A stretch of DNA of 64,000 bases from Eutreptiella sp. 'Long Island Sound 2002'. Its lineage: Eukaryota > Euglenozoa > Euglenophyceae > Eutreptiales > Eutreptiaceae. The DNA is taken from positions 118,979,206 through 119,043,205 of the forward strand of contig OZ038379.1 of assembly GCA_964036045.1 (NCBI GenBank), given 5' to 3'. Within the stretch, counting starts at the first letter, position 1. Each line of letters starts with the position of its first letter. The translations under genes were made by a program, and so were the position numbers. Of this stretch, positions 1-11,410 are shown in pieces. The notes beneath the pieces are model-generated. The model was not told the origin of the DNA. It was given only the letters and a program-made list of their open reading frames with translations, and did no database searches.

Positions 1-280
1 CCCGGAGGTGGGGTTAGGCACTCACAATCCACGCTTTGGTGTGGCCCCTTGAGTTGGAGTTGGGGACTCACATTCCACGCTTTGTTGCGTTGCCCCTTGA
101 TTTGGGGTTAGGGACTCACAATCCACGCTTCGGTGTGGCTGCTTGTGTTGGGGTTAGCGACTCACAATCCACGCTTTGTTGCGTGGCCCCCGGAGGTGGG
201 GTTAGGGACTCACAATCCACGCTTTGGTGTGGCCCCTTGAGTTGGAGTTGGGGACTCACCTTCCACGCTTTGTTGTGTCA
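1..280 (-). repeat. 48-bp satellite, inverted block
   Basis: About six monomers of a 48-bp satellite in the orientation GGGGTTAGGGACTCACAATC followed by CACGCTTTG. The rest of the array, from about position 280, runs the opposite way. The block continues off the left edge of the window. The short ORFs across it are by-products of a 48-bp (16-codon) period. Confidence 0.9.
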
Positions 281-1610
281 ACTCGAGGGGCAACGGAAGC
301 AAAGCGTGGAATGTGAGTCCCCAACCCCAACTCAAGGGGCACCACCAAACCGTGCATTGTGAGTGCCTAACCCCACCTCCGGGGGCCACGCAACAACGCG
401 TGGATTGTGAGTCGCTAACCCCAACTCAAGGGGCCACACCGAAGCGTGGATTGTGAGTCCCTAACCCCACCTCCGGGGGCCACGCAACAAAGAGTGGATT
501 CTGAGTCGCTAACCACCCCAACTCAAGCGGCCACGTACCAAAGCGTGGATTGTGAGTCCCTAACCCCAACTCAAGGGGCCACACACCAAAGCGTGGATTG
601 TGAGTCCCTAACCCCAACTCAAGTGGCCACGCAACACAACGTGGATTGTGAGTCCCCAACCCCAACTCCAGGGGCAACGCAACAAAGCGTGGATTGTGAA
701 TCCCTAACCCCAACTCAAGGGGCCACCCCAAAGCGTTGATTGTGAGTCCCTAACCCCAACTCAAGGGGCCACGCAACAAAGCGTGGATTGTCAGTCCCTA
801 ACCCCAACTCAAGGGGCCACACACCAAAGCGTGGATTGTGAGTCCCTAACCCCAGCTCAAGGGGCCACGCAACAATGCGTGGATTGTCAGGCCCTAACCC
901 CAACTCCAGGGGCAACGCAACAAAGCTTGGATTGCGAGTGCCTAACCCTAATCCTAACTCAAGGCCCTCACCGAAGCGTGGATTGTGAGTCACGAGGGCA
1001 CGTCGAAGCGGGGATTGTGAGTCCCTAACCCCAACTGAAGGAGCTCGACCAAAGCTTTGAATTGTGAGTCCCTAACCCCAACTGCAGGGCCAGGCAACAA
1101 AGCGTTGATTGTGAGTCCCTCAACCCAACTCGAGGGGCCACACACCATAGCGTGCATTGTAAGTCCGGAACCCGAACTTAAGAGCGTGGATTGTGAATCC
1201 CTAACCCCAACTCAAGGGGCCAAAACAAAGCGTGGATTGTGAATCCCTAACCCCAACTCAAGGGGCCACACCGAAGCGTGGATTGTGAGTCCCTAACCCA
1301 GACTCGAGGGGCCACAGAAGATACCGTTGCATGTGAGTCCCTAACCCCAACTCAAGGCGTCAGACCGAAGTGTGGATTGTGAGTCCCTGGCCCCAACGGA
1401 AGATGCCACGCAACGAAACGCGGATTGTGAGTCCCTAATCCCAACTCAATGGCAACGCAACAAAGCGTGGATTGTGAGTCCCTAGCCGCAACTCAAGGGG
1501 CAACGCAACAAAGCATGGATTGTGAGTCCCTAACGCCAATTCGAGGGGCCAGGCAAAAAAGTGTGGATTGCGAGTCCCTAACCCCAACTCAAGGGGCCAC
1601 GCAACAAAGC

Positions 1611-1680
1611 GTGCAAAAGAGAAGCAATAAAGACAGAAAGACCGCAGTGCGCTTGTCCCCGAAAAAACGTGGCGCTACCA
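1611..1680 (+). repeat. satellite spacer module, copy 1
   Basis: Non-satellite insert starting GTGCAAAAGAGAA and ending near GGCGCTACCAAAGC, after which 48-bp monomers resume. Five similar inserts lie at 2206, 3728, 4249, 4806 and 5545, and another is outside the array at 42321. Confidence 0.8.
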
Positions 1681-2205
1681 AAGCTTGGATTGTGAGTTCC
1701 CAACCAACTCAAGCGGCCATGCAACAAAGTGTTGATTGTGAGTCCCTAACCCCAACTCCAGGGGCCACACACCAAAGCGTGCATTGTGAGTGCCTAACCC
1801 CATCTGGGGGGGCCACGCAACAAAGCGTGGATTGTGAGTCCCTAACCCCAACTGATGGGGCCACACCGAAGCGTGGATTGTGAATCCCTAACCCCAACTC
1901 GAGGGGCCATGGAAGAAACCGTGGAATGTGAGTACCTAACCCCAACTCAAGGCGCCAGACCGAAGTGTGAATTGTGAGTCCCTGACCCCAACACAAGGGG
2001 CCACGCAACGAAACGCGGATTGTGAGTCCCTAACCCCAACTCAATGGCAACGCAATAAGGCGTCGATTGTGAGTCCCTAGCCGCAACTCAAGGGGCAACA
2101 CAACAAAGCATGGAATGTGAGTCCCTAACGCCAATTCGAGGGGCCGGGCAAAAAAATGTGGATTGCAAGTCCCTAACCCCAACTCAAGGAGCCACGCAAC
2201 AAAGC

Positions 2206-2280
2206 GTGCAAAAGAGAAACAAGAAAGAGAGAAAGAACGCAGTGCGCTTGTCCCCAAAAGAATTTGGCGCTTCCAAAGGT
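2206..2280 (+). repeat. satellite spacer module, copy 2
   Basis: Same insert as at 1611: GTGCAAAAGAGAAACAAG, then a purine-rich stretch and GAATTTGGCGCTTCC, followed by satellite monomers. Confidence 0.8.
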
Positions 2281-3727
2281 TGGATTGTGAGTCCCTAACC
2301 CAAACTCCAGGGGCCACACAAAATAGCGTGGATTGTGAGTCCCTGTCCCCAACTCTAGGGGCCATACCGAAGCGTGGATTGTGAGTCCCTAACCCCAAAT
2401 CAAGGGGCCAGAGTGAAGTGTGGATTGTGAGTTCCTAACACCAAGTCGAGGGGCAACGCAACAACGCGTGGAATGAGAGTCCCCAACCCCAACTCAAGGA
2501 GCCACACCAAAGCGTGGATGATGAGTCCCTAACCCCACCTCCAGGGGCCACGCAACAAAGCGAGGATTGTGAGTCGCTAACCCCGGCTCAAGGGGCCACA
2601 CCGAAGCGTGCATAGTGAGTCCCTAAACCCCAATTGAAGGGGCTAGACCGAAGCTTGGATTGTGAGTCCCTAACCCCAACTCAAGGGGCCACGCAACAAA
2701 GCGTGGATTGTGAGTCTGTGACCCCAACTAAAAGGGCCACACCGAAGCGTGCATTGTGAGTCCCTCAGCCAAACTCAAGCGCCCACGCACCAAAGCGTGG
2801 ATTGTGAGTCCCTAACCCCAACTCAAGGGGCCACGCACCAAAGCGTGGATTGTGAGTCCCTAACCCCAACTCAAGTGGCCACGCAACACAACGTGGATTG
2901 TGAGTCCCCAACCCCAACTCCAGGGGCAACGCAACAAAGCGTGGATTGTGAGTCCCGAACCCCAACTCAAGGGGCCACCCCAAAGCATGGATTGTGAGTC
3001 CCTAACCCCAACTCCAGGGGCAACGCAACAAAGCGTGGATTGCCAGTCCCTAACCCTAACGCTAACTCAAGGCCCTCACCGAAGCGTGGATTGTGAGTCA
3101 CGAGGGCAGGTCGAAGCGGGGATTGTGACTCAAACCCATCTCAGGGGGCCACACCAAAGCGTGGATTGTGAGTCCCTAACCCCAACTGAAGGAGCTCGAC
3201 CGAAGCTTGGATTGTGAGTCCCTAACCCCAACTCCAGGTGCCAGGCAACAAAGCGTTGATTGTGAGTCCCTAAACCCAACTCGAGGGGCCATACAACATA
3301 GCGTGCATTGTGAGTCCGGAACCCCAACGTAAGAGGCCACGCAGAAGCGTGCATTGTGAATCCCTAACCCCAAATCAAGGGGCCACACCGAAGCGTGGAT
3401 TGTGAGTCCCTAACCCAAACTCGAGGGGCCACAGAAGATACCGTGCGACGTGAGTCCCTAACCCCAACTCAAGGCGTCAGACCGAAGTGTGGATTGTGAG
3501 TCCCTAGCCCCAACGCAAGATGCCACGCAACGAAGCGTGGATTGTGAGTCCCTAACCCCAACTCAATGGCAACGCCACAAAGCGTGGATTGTGAGTCCCT
3601 AGCCGCAACTCAAGGGGCAACGTAACAAAGCATGGATTGTGAGTCCCTAACGCCAATTCGAGGGGCCAGGCAAAAAAGTGTGGATTGCGAGTCCCTAACC
3701 CCAACTCAAGGGGCCACGCAACAAAGC

Positions 3728-3793
3728 GTGCAAAAGAGAAACAATAAAGAGAGAAAGAACGCTTGTCCCCGAAAGAACCTGGCGCTGCCATAG
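3728..3793 (+). repeat. satellite spacer module, copy 3
   Basis: Same insert as at 1611. The three monomers before it share the variants found before copy 1, so the module and its neighbours were duplicated together. Confidence 0.8.
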
Positions 3794-4248
3794 CTTGGAT
3801 TTTGAGTCCCTAACCCCAACTCAACGGGCCATGCAACAAAGTGTTGATTGTGAGTCCCTAACCCCAACTCCAGGGGCCACACACCAAAGCGTGCATTGTC
3901 AGTCCCTAACCCCATCTGGGGGGGCCACGCAACAAAGCGTGGATTGTGAGTCCCTAACCCCAACTCATGGGGCCACACCGAAGCGTGGATTGCGAATCCC
4001 TAACCCCAACTCGAGGGGCCATGGAAGAAACCGTCGAATGTGAGTCCCTAATCCCAACTCAAGGCGCCAGACCGAAGTGTGGATTGCGAGTCCCTAACCC
4101 CAACTCTATTGCGAGTCCCTAGCCGCAACTCAAGGGGCAACGCAACAAAGCATGGATTGTGAGTCCCTAACGCCAATTCGAGGGGCCAGGCAAAAAAAGT
4201 GTGGATTGCGAGTCCCTAACCCCAACTCAAGGGGCCACGCAACAAAGC

Positions 4249-4322
4249 GTGCAAAAGAGAAACAATAAAGAGAGAAACAACGTAGTGCGCTTGTCCACGA
4301 AAGAAAATGGCGCTGCCAAAGC
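4249..4322 (+). repeat. satellite spacer module, copy 4
   Basis: Same insert as at 1611. It is followed by a monomer pair that contains a poly-G run of about 18 at about 4398-4415. Confidence 0.8.
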
Positions 4323-4805
4323 TTGATTCTGAGTCCCTAACCCCAACTCCAGGGGCCACACACCAAAGCGTGCATTGTGAGTCCCTAACCCCATTTTGGG
4401 GGGGGGGGGGGGGCACACAACAAAGCGTGGATTGTGAGTCCCTAACTCCAACTCATGGCGCCACACCGAAGCGTGGATTGTGAGTCCCTAACCCAAAGTC
4501 GAGGGGCCATGGAAGAAACCGTGGAATGTGAGTCCCTAACCCCAACTCAAGGCGCCGGACCGAAGTGCGGATTGTGAGTACCTGACCCCAACACAAGGGG
4601 CCACGCAACGAGACGCGAATCGTGAGTCCCTAACTCCAACTCAATGGCAACGCAACAAACCGTGGATTGTGAGTCCCTAGCCACAAGTCAAGGGTCAACG
4701 CAACAAAGCATGGATTGTGAGTCCCTAACGCCAATTCGAGGGGCCGGGCAAAAAAATGTGGATTGCAAGTCCCTAACCCCAACTCATGGGGCCACGCAAC
4801 AAAGC

Positions 4806-4880
4806 GTGCAAAGGAGAGAGAGAGAGAGAGAGAAAGAACGGAGTGCACTTGTCCCCAAAAGAATTTGGAGCTCCCAACGC
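4806..4880 (+). repeat. satellite spacer module, copy 5
   Basis: Same insert as at 1611, but the purine stretch has expanded into a (GA)n run at about 4815-4834. Confidence 0.8.
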
Positions 4881-5544
4881 TTGGATTGTGAGTCCCCAAC
4901 CCAAACTCCAGGGGCCAAGCAACAAAGTGTTGATTGTGAGTCCCTAACCCGAACTCGAGGGGTCACACACCAAAGCGTGGATTGTGAATCCCTGTCCCCA
5001 ACTCCATGGGCCATACCAAAGCGTGGATTGTGACTCCCTAACCCCAACTCATGGGGCCACACACCAAAGCGTGGATTGTGAGTCCCCAACCCCAACTCGA
5101 GGGGCAACGCAACAAAGCGTGGATCGTGAGTCCCTATCGCCAACTCAAAGGGCCACACCAAAGCGTGGATTATGAGTCCCTAACCCCAAGTCGAGGGGCC
5201 ACGCGACAAAGCGTGGATTGTGAGTCCCTAACCCCAACTCAAGGGCAACGCAACAAAGCGTGGATTGTGAGTCCCAAGCCCCAACTCAAGGGGCAACACA
5301 ACAAAGCATGGATTGCGAGTCCCTAACGCCAACTCAAAGGGCCACACCAAAGCGTGGATTATGAGTCCCTAACCCCAAGTCGAGGGGCCACGCAACAAAG
5401 CGTGGATTGTGAGTCCCTAACCCCAACTCAAGGGCAACGCAACAAAGCGTGGATTGTGATTCCCAAGCCCCAACTCAAGGGGCAACACAACAAAGCATGG
5501 ATTGCGAGTCCCTAACCCCAACTCAAGGGGCCACGCAACAAAGC

Positions 5545-5790
5545 GTGCAAAAGAGAAACAAGAAAGAAAGAAAGAACGCAGTGCACGCGTCTCCGAAAGC
5601 ATTTGGCGTTGCATTTGGGCCGGGGTTTCGCCCTTAATGGAGGATCTTCACTACGCAAAAAACGTCATTTGTGTAGCGGCCCGTCTTGCTGATCTCCGCT
5701 GAAAGCACCTTGCAACAAACAACACTTTTATAGCGCCTCCTCTTGCAATATGTGACGCGCAAAAGCTCTAATCAAAAGTGGCAACCTCGA
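5545..5790 (+). repeat. spacer module copy 6 with unique flank
   Basis: The last spacer copy marks the right end of the array and runs into a flank containing TAGCGGCCCGTCTTGCTGAT. Module and flank together match 42321-42551, where they follow a single satellite monomer. This suggests the satellite was amplified from, or inserted beside, a dispersed repeat of this composite type. Confidence 0.8.
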
Positions 5791-5807
5791 AATCAAAATT
5801 GGCTACC

Positions 5808-6300
5808 TCAACCCTGCCTTCTTGGGGGCCTGAAGGTGGGCGGAAATGCTACCCAACCCGTGCAATCTCGGGGGTCCCCATCAAAGGGAATAAACTTTTC
5901 GGGCGCCTTTGGCGCCACCCTATGTATGGCTTGTACCCATTGACCCTTGGTAACTAAGTGGGCCCGGAGGGCAAAGGGGGGGGGGGGGACCCGAACCGAG
6001 GAGATGGCCCCTTGTGCTCGTCCACTTAAAGAGGTAGAGGTGCACGGTCTCGCCGCTTTCGTCCCAGTTAGGGCGGATGTTTTTGTTCTGGAGATCCCCA
6101 AGGAACTTGGGGTCCAGATGGGGGTCGCTCTGAAGGCTGTAGGCCCCTACACCGACGGTAGCCGAACAAGCATCAAAAATGGGGGGTGAAGGGGCGCTGC
6201 AGCGAATCGTCTTGGGGAGGGTCGTCGTCCGCTACCTCGGCGAATGACATGCCCCGCAAGGGAATTCCGATGGGCTTGATATGAGGAAGACCTTCCTGAT
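5808..6300. other. no recognisable gene
   Basis: Open frames exist on both strands, but none resembles a family I recognise. A G-run lies near 5979-5988. This may be the decayed downstream part of the minus-strand remnant that follows. Confidence 0.4.
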
Positions 6301-6309
6301 TAGGCGACC

Positions 6310-7411
6310 TCAGAATCCTCTTGGGGTCAAAGAACCCTTTGTCATCAAATGCTCAGAATCCAACCCATTGTGGTAGCTTCGATCGGCAATTACGTCTGAC
6401 TCCGGGGCATACGGCTGTTGTTGATGAGCATAAGGGGGATGTGAAGCATACGGCTCAAGCTGATGAACATGGGGGGGGTGTGAGGCATAGGGCTGGTGTT
6501 GATGAGCGTAGCCATAAGAGGGGGGCATGTGCAGATTCATTAGATAGGCAACACCTCTGTTTTAGGATCCACGGGGCGGGGGGGTAGTGTCTAGGTGCGC
6601 CTCCCTAAGATCCTGTGACGTGGGCGATCAAAATGTCATGTGCATGTGCACATGCATGGGGTGAAGGCGCGAGATATGCACGTGGATCATGGTGATGCTC
6701 ATGCAACGGAGGTCTTAAGAGGTGAAAGTCACGAGCATGAGACGCATACACCTCAAGGCTCGCGAAGCAAGGTACCTCTGGGGAAGGAGCTTCTGCGCCT
6801 TCCAAGCCACACTCATGCTTTTCCACCATGCTGCCTTGCAGCTCCTGAAGGAGCTCCTGGTACCCTTCCATCTTCTTCTCGACGAAGGCCAGCCCATCCT
6901 CGTGGTCCTTAACATGCCCTACGACTCCCTCAGGGAAGGAACCTACCGTGGCACGGCCCAATGGTGGCGATGTCCACGCCTCGCGGAGGGACGCCATGGT
7001 ATCGTTCATGGGCTGACAGAAGTCCGTCGATTGGCGGCGTTGATCGTCCACCTCCTGCTAGAGGCGGCACAGCTAGCCCTCCATATGGATCATCTTGAAT
7101 TGCAAGGCCCCGGGGTCGGGTCCGCTAACGTAGTTGTCGGTGGGGGCGAAGGGCTGTCCGCGGAGTACGTCGCGGCTGGGGAAGTTCTTTTTGAGCATGT
7201 TCTCGAGGTACTCCTTGAGTTCGTCGCACCGGGCTTGCTCGAGCTTGTAGTAGTGCTGCTGTTGGGCGCGGATGCGCTCCTCCATCCCATCATTGCGTTG
7301 GTCGATGGGGGCAATGCTTTTACGGACCGCCTTGTTAACCTCGGAGGCGATCATCTTCTTGGGGGTGACCAAGTGAGGTACAGTTGTGATGACGGCGGCT
7401 ACGGTCTCCAA
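6310..7411 (-). pseudogene. coiled-coil / His-Pro-Tyr repeat protein remnant
   Basis: Minus-strand coding remnant in several pieces. The first piece (7411-7073) is a charged, heptad-like stretch rich in E, K, Q and R, likely coiled coil, around residues 15-80. In the same frame two TAG codons at about 7050-7075 interrupt it, then a second piece (7051-6605) continues with more charged helix. A third piece in another frame (6540-6310) has three roughly 13-residue repeats with the core PYASHPP. The layout (coiled coil followed by low-complexity His/Pro/Tyr sequence) would suit a retroelement Gag-like protein, but I see no zinc knuckle and no adjacent polymerase. Function is not assigned. It is at least partly decayed, judging by the stops and frame change. 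Confidence 0.45.
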
Positions 7412-7429
7412 CCGTACCCGGGAAACAAT

Positions 7430-8075
7430 TGGCCTTTTAAGACAATCTTACAATTGTCGAGGCACACTGCATGTTGCCCTGGGTGTGCCACGTCTTGTGA
7501 CGATTGTGGCAGGGTCCACGCGGACCTTTTATTCTTGGGGGGGGGCAAGCCGGGATCACCCTACCATCTAGCCCCCCTTCCCCCCGCGCGCCCTCTAGCC
7601 GGATGCGCTCCAAGTTGTACAGAGTGGACCAGGTAGGTGGTTCTTGTGGTGCCGCGTGTTGGTGAATCGGTGGGTCTGTAGGATTTTCACTTGCACCGGT
7701 ACAGGCTAGAGCATGGCTCAGGCTACCCACCCCACTATTCACCATCGCTCATTTCCAGGGGTGAAAACACGCACGGGTGTTCACTTGTGGAACCCTTGTG
7801 GTTTTCGACATCTGGGCGGCCGGGGGGGGGGGGGTCGTTGCTTTGCTAAATGTACCTACTGTAGAGATGTTGCCTTTGTCTACGCTTGCATTCACAGGAA
7901 GTGCCATCCCCCCTCGTTTGTTGTGTAGTGTCCCTGTGTGTGTCTGGCTTGGGTTGAGCTTTGGAAGCTAGGCTAGTCCTCGTGTACCTTTCTTGGGCCT
8001 TTCGCGTCTTCGAGCTATGCAGGGCCCGGGGCGGTGGTGTAGTATCGTTCCCATTTTTGTCCTGGTGCTCCTAAC
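7430..8075. other. no recognisable gene; G-run near 7818
   Basis: Short overlapping frames only. A run of about 12 G starts near 7820. Nothing here matches a family I know. Confidence 0.4.
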
Positions 8076-8564
8076 TTGCGCACAACGCCGAGCTGCACAA
8101 CTTGCACATCTAGACATGTAGCACTCATAGTGGTATGTTGGTGTACTGTGGATGTACCATGTGTCCACAACTTTGCAAATACTAATGCCATGCGTGCCAC
8201 AAATTGCGAACCCGAGCTGGCGATGAAGAACCAACACATCTGGTGTATCCACCGAAGTATTGATGTATCCCACTTTCGTCACACGAGACAAGCTAGCGGT
8301 GACAACTATGCAACTCCCTTGCAGCCGCGCGATGTGCAAGTGTATGAGACAACTAGACACTGTATATCATCTAACAAAGGCCGGCAAGTTAACGGTGTGA
8401 TGAAACTAAAACAGCATCTCACTCAGGCCAAACTGCGTAATTGGCCGCACGAGCACATGAACGGCATTCTCGCTGAAGTAGTGCCAAGGTGTAGATGTAG
8501 CGGTGAGGTTGTCAAAGACATTCCTGTGGGCTGCGCTTGTCAAACCCCGGCTGTCCGGAAGTAA
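8076..8564 (+). pseudogene. possible BED-type zinc finger remnant
   Basis: A plus-strand frame of 162 residues. Around residues 100-120 it reads NKGRQVNGVMKLKQHLTQ, which resembles the second half of a BED finger in hAT-type transposases (a Gly, a basic-hydrophobic helix, then His). The expected Cys pair upstream is not clearly present and no hAT catalytic region follows. It is a weak match and could be chance. Confidence 0.25.
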
Positions 8565-8774
8565 CGCGTTGGATACAAGGCGCAATGCGCCGTGCACGTT
8601 TGCTCCGCGACATATCACAGGCCCATGTCATGGAGTTATGGTGGCTGAAACGTGCGCGACATGCGCAAACGTGATTTTTAGAAAGTGATTGAAGTAGTGT
8701 GTACTGGCTTATAGGTTATCCCATGGCGAACTAGTGCCGTTTCAACCGCGGGTAAGACCTGGCTGCCCCCGACA

Positions 8775-8984
8775 CTAGACCGCGACTCCGCAGTAAGTGG
8801 GAAGAGATACCCTCAATGGTGATACCAGGCAACGCAGATCGCCTTCCAATTTAGTTTCCAAAGTGGGCCTGCACGGGGCACAATATTGGCGATCTTCCTG
8901 GAATTGTTCCGCTGTGACCTTGCAACCGCAAAAGGCGCACATGACGGGGGGGGGGGTGTCGAAGCCGTGACGGAATGACACCAC
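8775..8984 (-). pseudogene. CxxC...CxxC zinc-ribbon-like fragment
   Basis: A 69-residue minus-strand frame containing CAFC and, 16 residues on, CAPC, the spacing of a small zinc ribbon. It lies downstream (minus sense) of the pogo-like transposase tail at 9275-9556 and could be a displaced C-terminal zinc domain of that element. Poly-G repeats separate them. The assignment is tentative. Confidence 0.25.
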
Positions 8985-9129
8985 TTAAAAGTGCTCACCG
9001 CAGGAGACGGCGCCGAGGGTGACGCAAGACGCCTAGAAGGCGTAAGGCGCCACCTCAAGGGCATTGGCTACCTCATTTTGTGCCCTATAGTATTGCCGTA
9101 ACATGTGTGAGCTATGGTGGCATTGTTAC

Positions 9130-9275
9130 ATCGTATCCCGTCTTTGCGGAAACATGGCTACCCCCCGCCCCCCTTGCAAAGTCCCGGGGTAGCGCGTGAC
9201 GGTCTCCCGGGTGGGGGGGGAGGCGGTCACCAAGTGGCGGTCTCCCGGGGGGGGGGGGGGATTGCAAGGGTATCT
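9130..9275 (+). repeat. G-tract repeat cluster, left copy
   Basis: GACGGTCTCCCGGG followed by a G run, then GCGGTCTCCCGGGGGGGGGG and GATTGCAAGGG. The same words occur at about 9731-9790 on the other side of the pogo-like fragment, so the fragment is bracketed by direct repeats. Confidence 0.7.
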
Positions 9276-9556
9276 CAAGGCAAACGGTGGTACCCTCCAC
9301 TAACGCAAGCAAAGAGAACACGTGTGTCATCAGAAATTCGCTCCCAAGCATCCCGGATCCAAGTGACCATCAACCGCCGCCCAGGGGAAGGCACTGGGTC
9401 CTTGTCCCAAAGTTTCTCCAAAATAGGAAGCAGCCATGCACAGAATTGTTCCTCTATATCTCGGCCAAAGGATTGGTTGATCTGCACTTTCTCACACCCT
9501 TGGATGTATGGGGTAGTGGGGTAGTGGTACCGTACATGGTCACCGGGAATAACATC
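9275..9556 (-). pseudogene. pogo/CENP-B-like transposase, C-terminal fragment
   Basis: The last ~94 codons of a longer minus-strand frame. It reads VIPGDHVRY, then a position where pogo-type proteins have the third catalytic Asp followed by NKPFK (here VQINQSFGRDIEEQF). A region beginning RLMVTWIRDAWERIS follows, which is characteristic of the helical end of DDE_1 transposases. The third Asp is not preserved in a recognisable context and nothing upstream gives the first two acidic residues, so this is a truncated relic. It differs from the transposase at 46.3-49 kb. Flanking direct G-tract repeats suggest it sits within a larger repeat unit. Confidence 0.6.
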
Positions 9557-9730
9557 TTGGGTCTGAAGTGGCAACACAACACACCCATAGAACGCCTTTG
9601 GAGAGAGAATATCACAGAACATACACAAGTGCTTGATTTGTAGTACTGGGAAAGCAATGCAAGGCCATGTGTAAAGCAGATGGGCAACACAAACCAGCAC
9701 AATACATGTTAACTAGAAAAACATGGAAGT

Positions 9731-9795
9731 GACGGTCTCCGGGGGGGGGGATTGCAAGGGGGGGGGGACTTTGCAAGGGGGGGGGGGGTAGGAAG
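9731..9795 (+). repeat. G-tract repeat cluster, right copy
   Basis: GACGGTCTCCGGGGGGGGGG, then GATTGCAAGGGGGGGGG, ACTTTGCAAGG and a further G run ending in GTAGG. Matches the left copy at 9130-9275 in the same orientation. Confidence 0.7.
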
Positions 9796-9799
9796 ATTC

Positions 9800-10600
9800 A
9801 GGGCGTTCGATGTACGCCTATCTATCTACTGCATCAAACACATCATTTAAGAAAGTCCCTTCTTAATGAGACTACAAATGTTGGGCCGGGGAAAAGGTCG
9901 TGACACACGAACACATGTAGCTAGCGAAACGTCCATGAGACCCGTGCCAAAGCGATTTCGTGGACGCGAGCCCAGAGCAATGCTCAATGGCTTGGTGTCC
10001 GTGAACTTTCATTCCTCCCTCAAGCTATGCATAGTAGCACAAGGCACACGGGCCGACTTCGAAACTATGCTCTTGAGACGATACAAAACTCACGACATGT
10101 ACACGCTCACCATGTAAGAGTGATCAGGATAGTAAGGGATGGGTACGAGGTACACAGTCCAAGTAAGACTTTCCAAACAAACCACAGCCAACGCCCCCCC
10201 AATAACGATGGGAGGGGAACCGGGGACGACCAAATCAAAAATGAATGCGTTAACTCGAAATTGACTCTTTGGAGGGGGCTGAGGGGTTTAAACAAGAAAA
10301 ACAGCACCACCATGGGGTGCCTTACGGGATCGGGTGCCATTTTCACCCGGGGTTGGGGGGGCGGGGGGGCTCTCACCGGTTTTATTGCAAAAAATCATTG
10401 AAACGGTCCTCGGAATTAATTTTTCATTTAATTTTCCAATTGAAATTTGGAATATAACAAAGTAATGAGTTGCCAGCATTAATATTAAGCTGCGAACCAT
10501 TGATACAGTGCCGCAAATATTAACCTCCTCTGCAAATGCACAACAACAAGCCAAGCATACTAGGGGGCGTGCATATTTCTTGTGCCTTACTAAAGTGGAT
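9800..10600. other. no recognisable gene; AT-rich end
   Basis: Short frames only. 10390-10530 is notably AT-rich (AATTAATTTTTCATTTAATT, ATTAATATTAAG), and similar AT-rich words recur near 11500-11560 and 12300-12400 inside the fold-back structure. Confidence 0.4.
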
Positions 10601-10616
10601 GCCCCCGCTTTTTTTG

Positions 10617-10638
10617 CACACACACACACACACACACA
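10617..10638. repeat. (CA)n microsatellite
   Basis: About eleven CA dinucleotides at the outer edge of the left fold-back arm. Confidence 0.95.
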
Positions 10639-10862
10639 TGATTGAGGCGAGACATACACACAAACAAAGACACAATGATATTGGCGCACACCCGTCCCCT
10701 CCCACACACATCCCTCCCTCATCCTTCTTCTTTTTGCCCCTTGCCCTTGGGGTGTCGGATTGGGAGGCATGCCCCTTTCTTTATGCAACTTTTTTGGAGA
10801 TGTTCGTCAAAACGTTTTTGCAGACAGGAGCAATCAAAAAAGTTTGGAGGTATGTGTGTCTT

Positions 10863-10863
<1 letters not shown>

Positions 10864-10902
<39 letters not shown>
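10864..10902. repeat. (TG)n microsatellite
   Basis: About nineteen TG dinucleotides within the left fold-back arm. Confidence 0.95.
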
Positions 10903-10905
<3 letters not shown>

Positions 10906-11019
10906 GCGTGCGTGGGTGTGTACATGTGCATTGTGGCTGCGTTGCAGGGTGTATATTGCCCCAAAATGGATAAAGCGGCTAGTTCAGGCTTTGCTTGCAA
11001 TGCCAAAGCCCCCCCTTGG

Positions 11020-11410
11020 TACTGTGCTGTGTGGGGATTTGGCGTCCGGGGTTGTGGTGCGTGGGGATGTGATGTGTGGGGATGTGGTTTCTAGGGGTGT
11101 GGTGTGTGGGGCTGTAACGTGTGGGGTTGTCGTGTGTGCGGTTGTGCGTGAGGCTCTGGTGTGTGGGGGTGTAGTTTCTAGGAGTTTGGTGTGCGCGACT
11201 GTGGTTTGCGAGGTTGTGGTGTGTGGGGCTATGTTGTGTGGGGCTGTGGTGTGTGGACATGTGGTCTCCTGGGCCCTGGTTTGTGGGATTGTGCTATGTG
11301 GGGTTGCGGTGTACCGGGCCATGCTCCGTGGATTTGGTGTTTGCTGCTGTGGTGTGTGGGGTTGTGGCATGCTTGGGTGGGGATGCTGTGGGGGTGCATC
11401 GCGGCCCCGT
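11020..11410 (+). repeat. GT-rich minisatellite (TGTGGTGTGTGGGG)
   Basis: Degenerate tandem words of 12-15 bases such as TGTGGTGTGTGGGGCTG. The plus strand is almost free of C outside single positions and dense in GGGG, so G-quadruplex formation is plausible. Both strands stay open by compositional bias, giving spurious ORFs. Confidence 0.85.

Larger units (their letters stand above)
280..5640 (+). repeat. 48-bp satellite array, main block
   Basis: More than one hundred degenerate monomers of about 48 bp with core GCGTGGATTGTGAGTCCC, then TAACCCCAACTCAAGGGGCC and a variable CACGCAACAAA or CACACCAAA linker. Spacing is directly visible: GTGGATTG starts near 545, 593 and 641. Because 48 is divisible by three, both strands stay open for long runs, giving 16-residue repeat peptides with no sign of function. 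A ~75-bp spacer module interrupts the array six times. Landmark variants recur about 2.1-2.25 kb apart (621 and 2873; 1449 and 3566), indicating higher-order duplication. Confidence 0.95.

Noticed and set aside
36-5640. Dozens of ORFs on both strands with 16-residue peptide repeats
   Set aside because: They follow from the 48-bp (16-codon) satellite period; both strands are open equally and no domain is present.
1-5640. Telomere array, from CCCTAACCCC/GGGTTAGGG words
   Set aside because: The words occur once per 48-bp monomer and not as tandem hexamers or heptamers, so this is a satellite with telomere-like words and not a telomere.
6722-7636. 304-codon plus-strand ORF
   Set aside because: It lies opposite the minus-strand coiled-coil remnant, and its hydrophobic Leu/Val-rich content is what the complement of Glu/Lys/Gln codons gives. 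Treated as a shadow.
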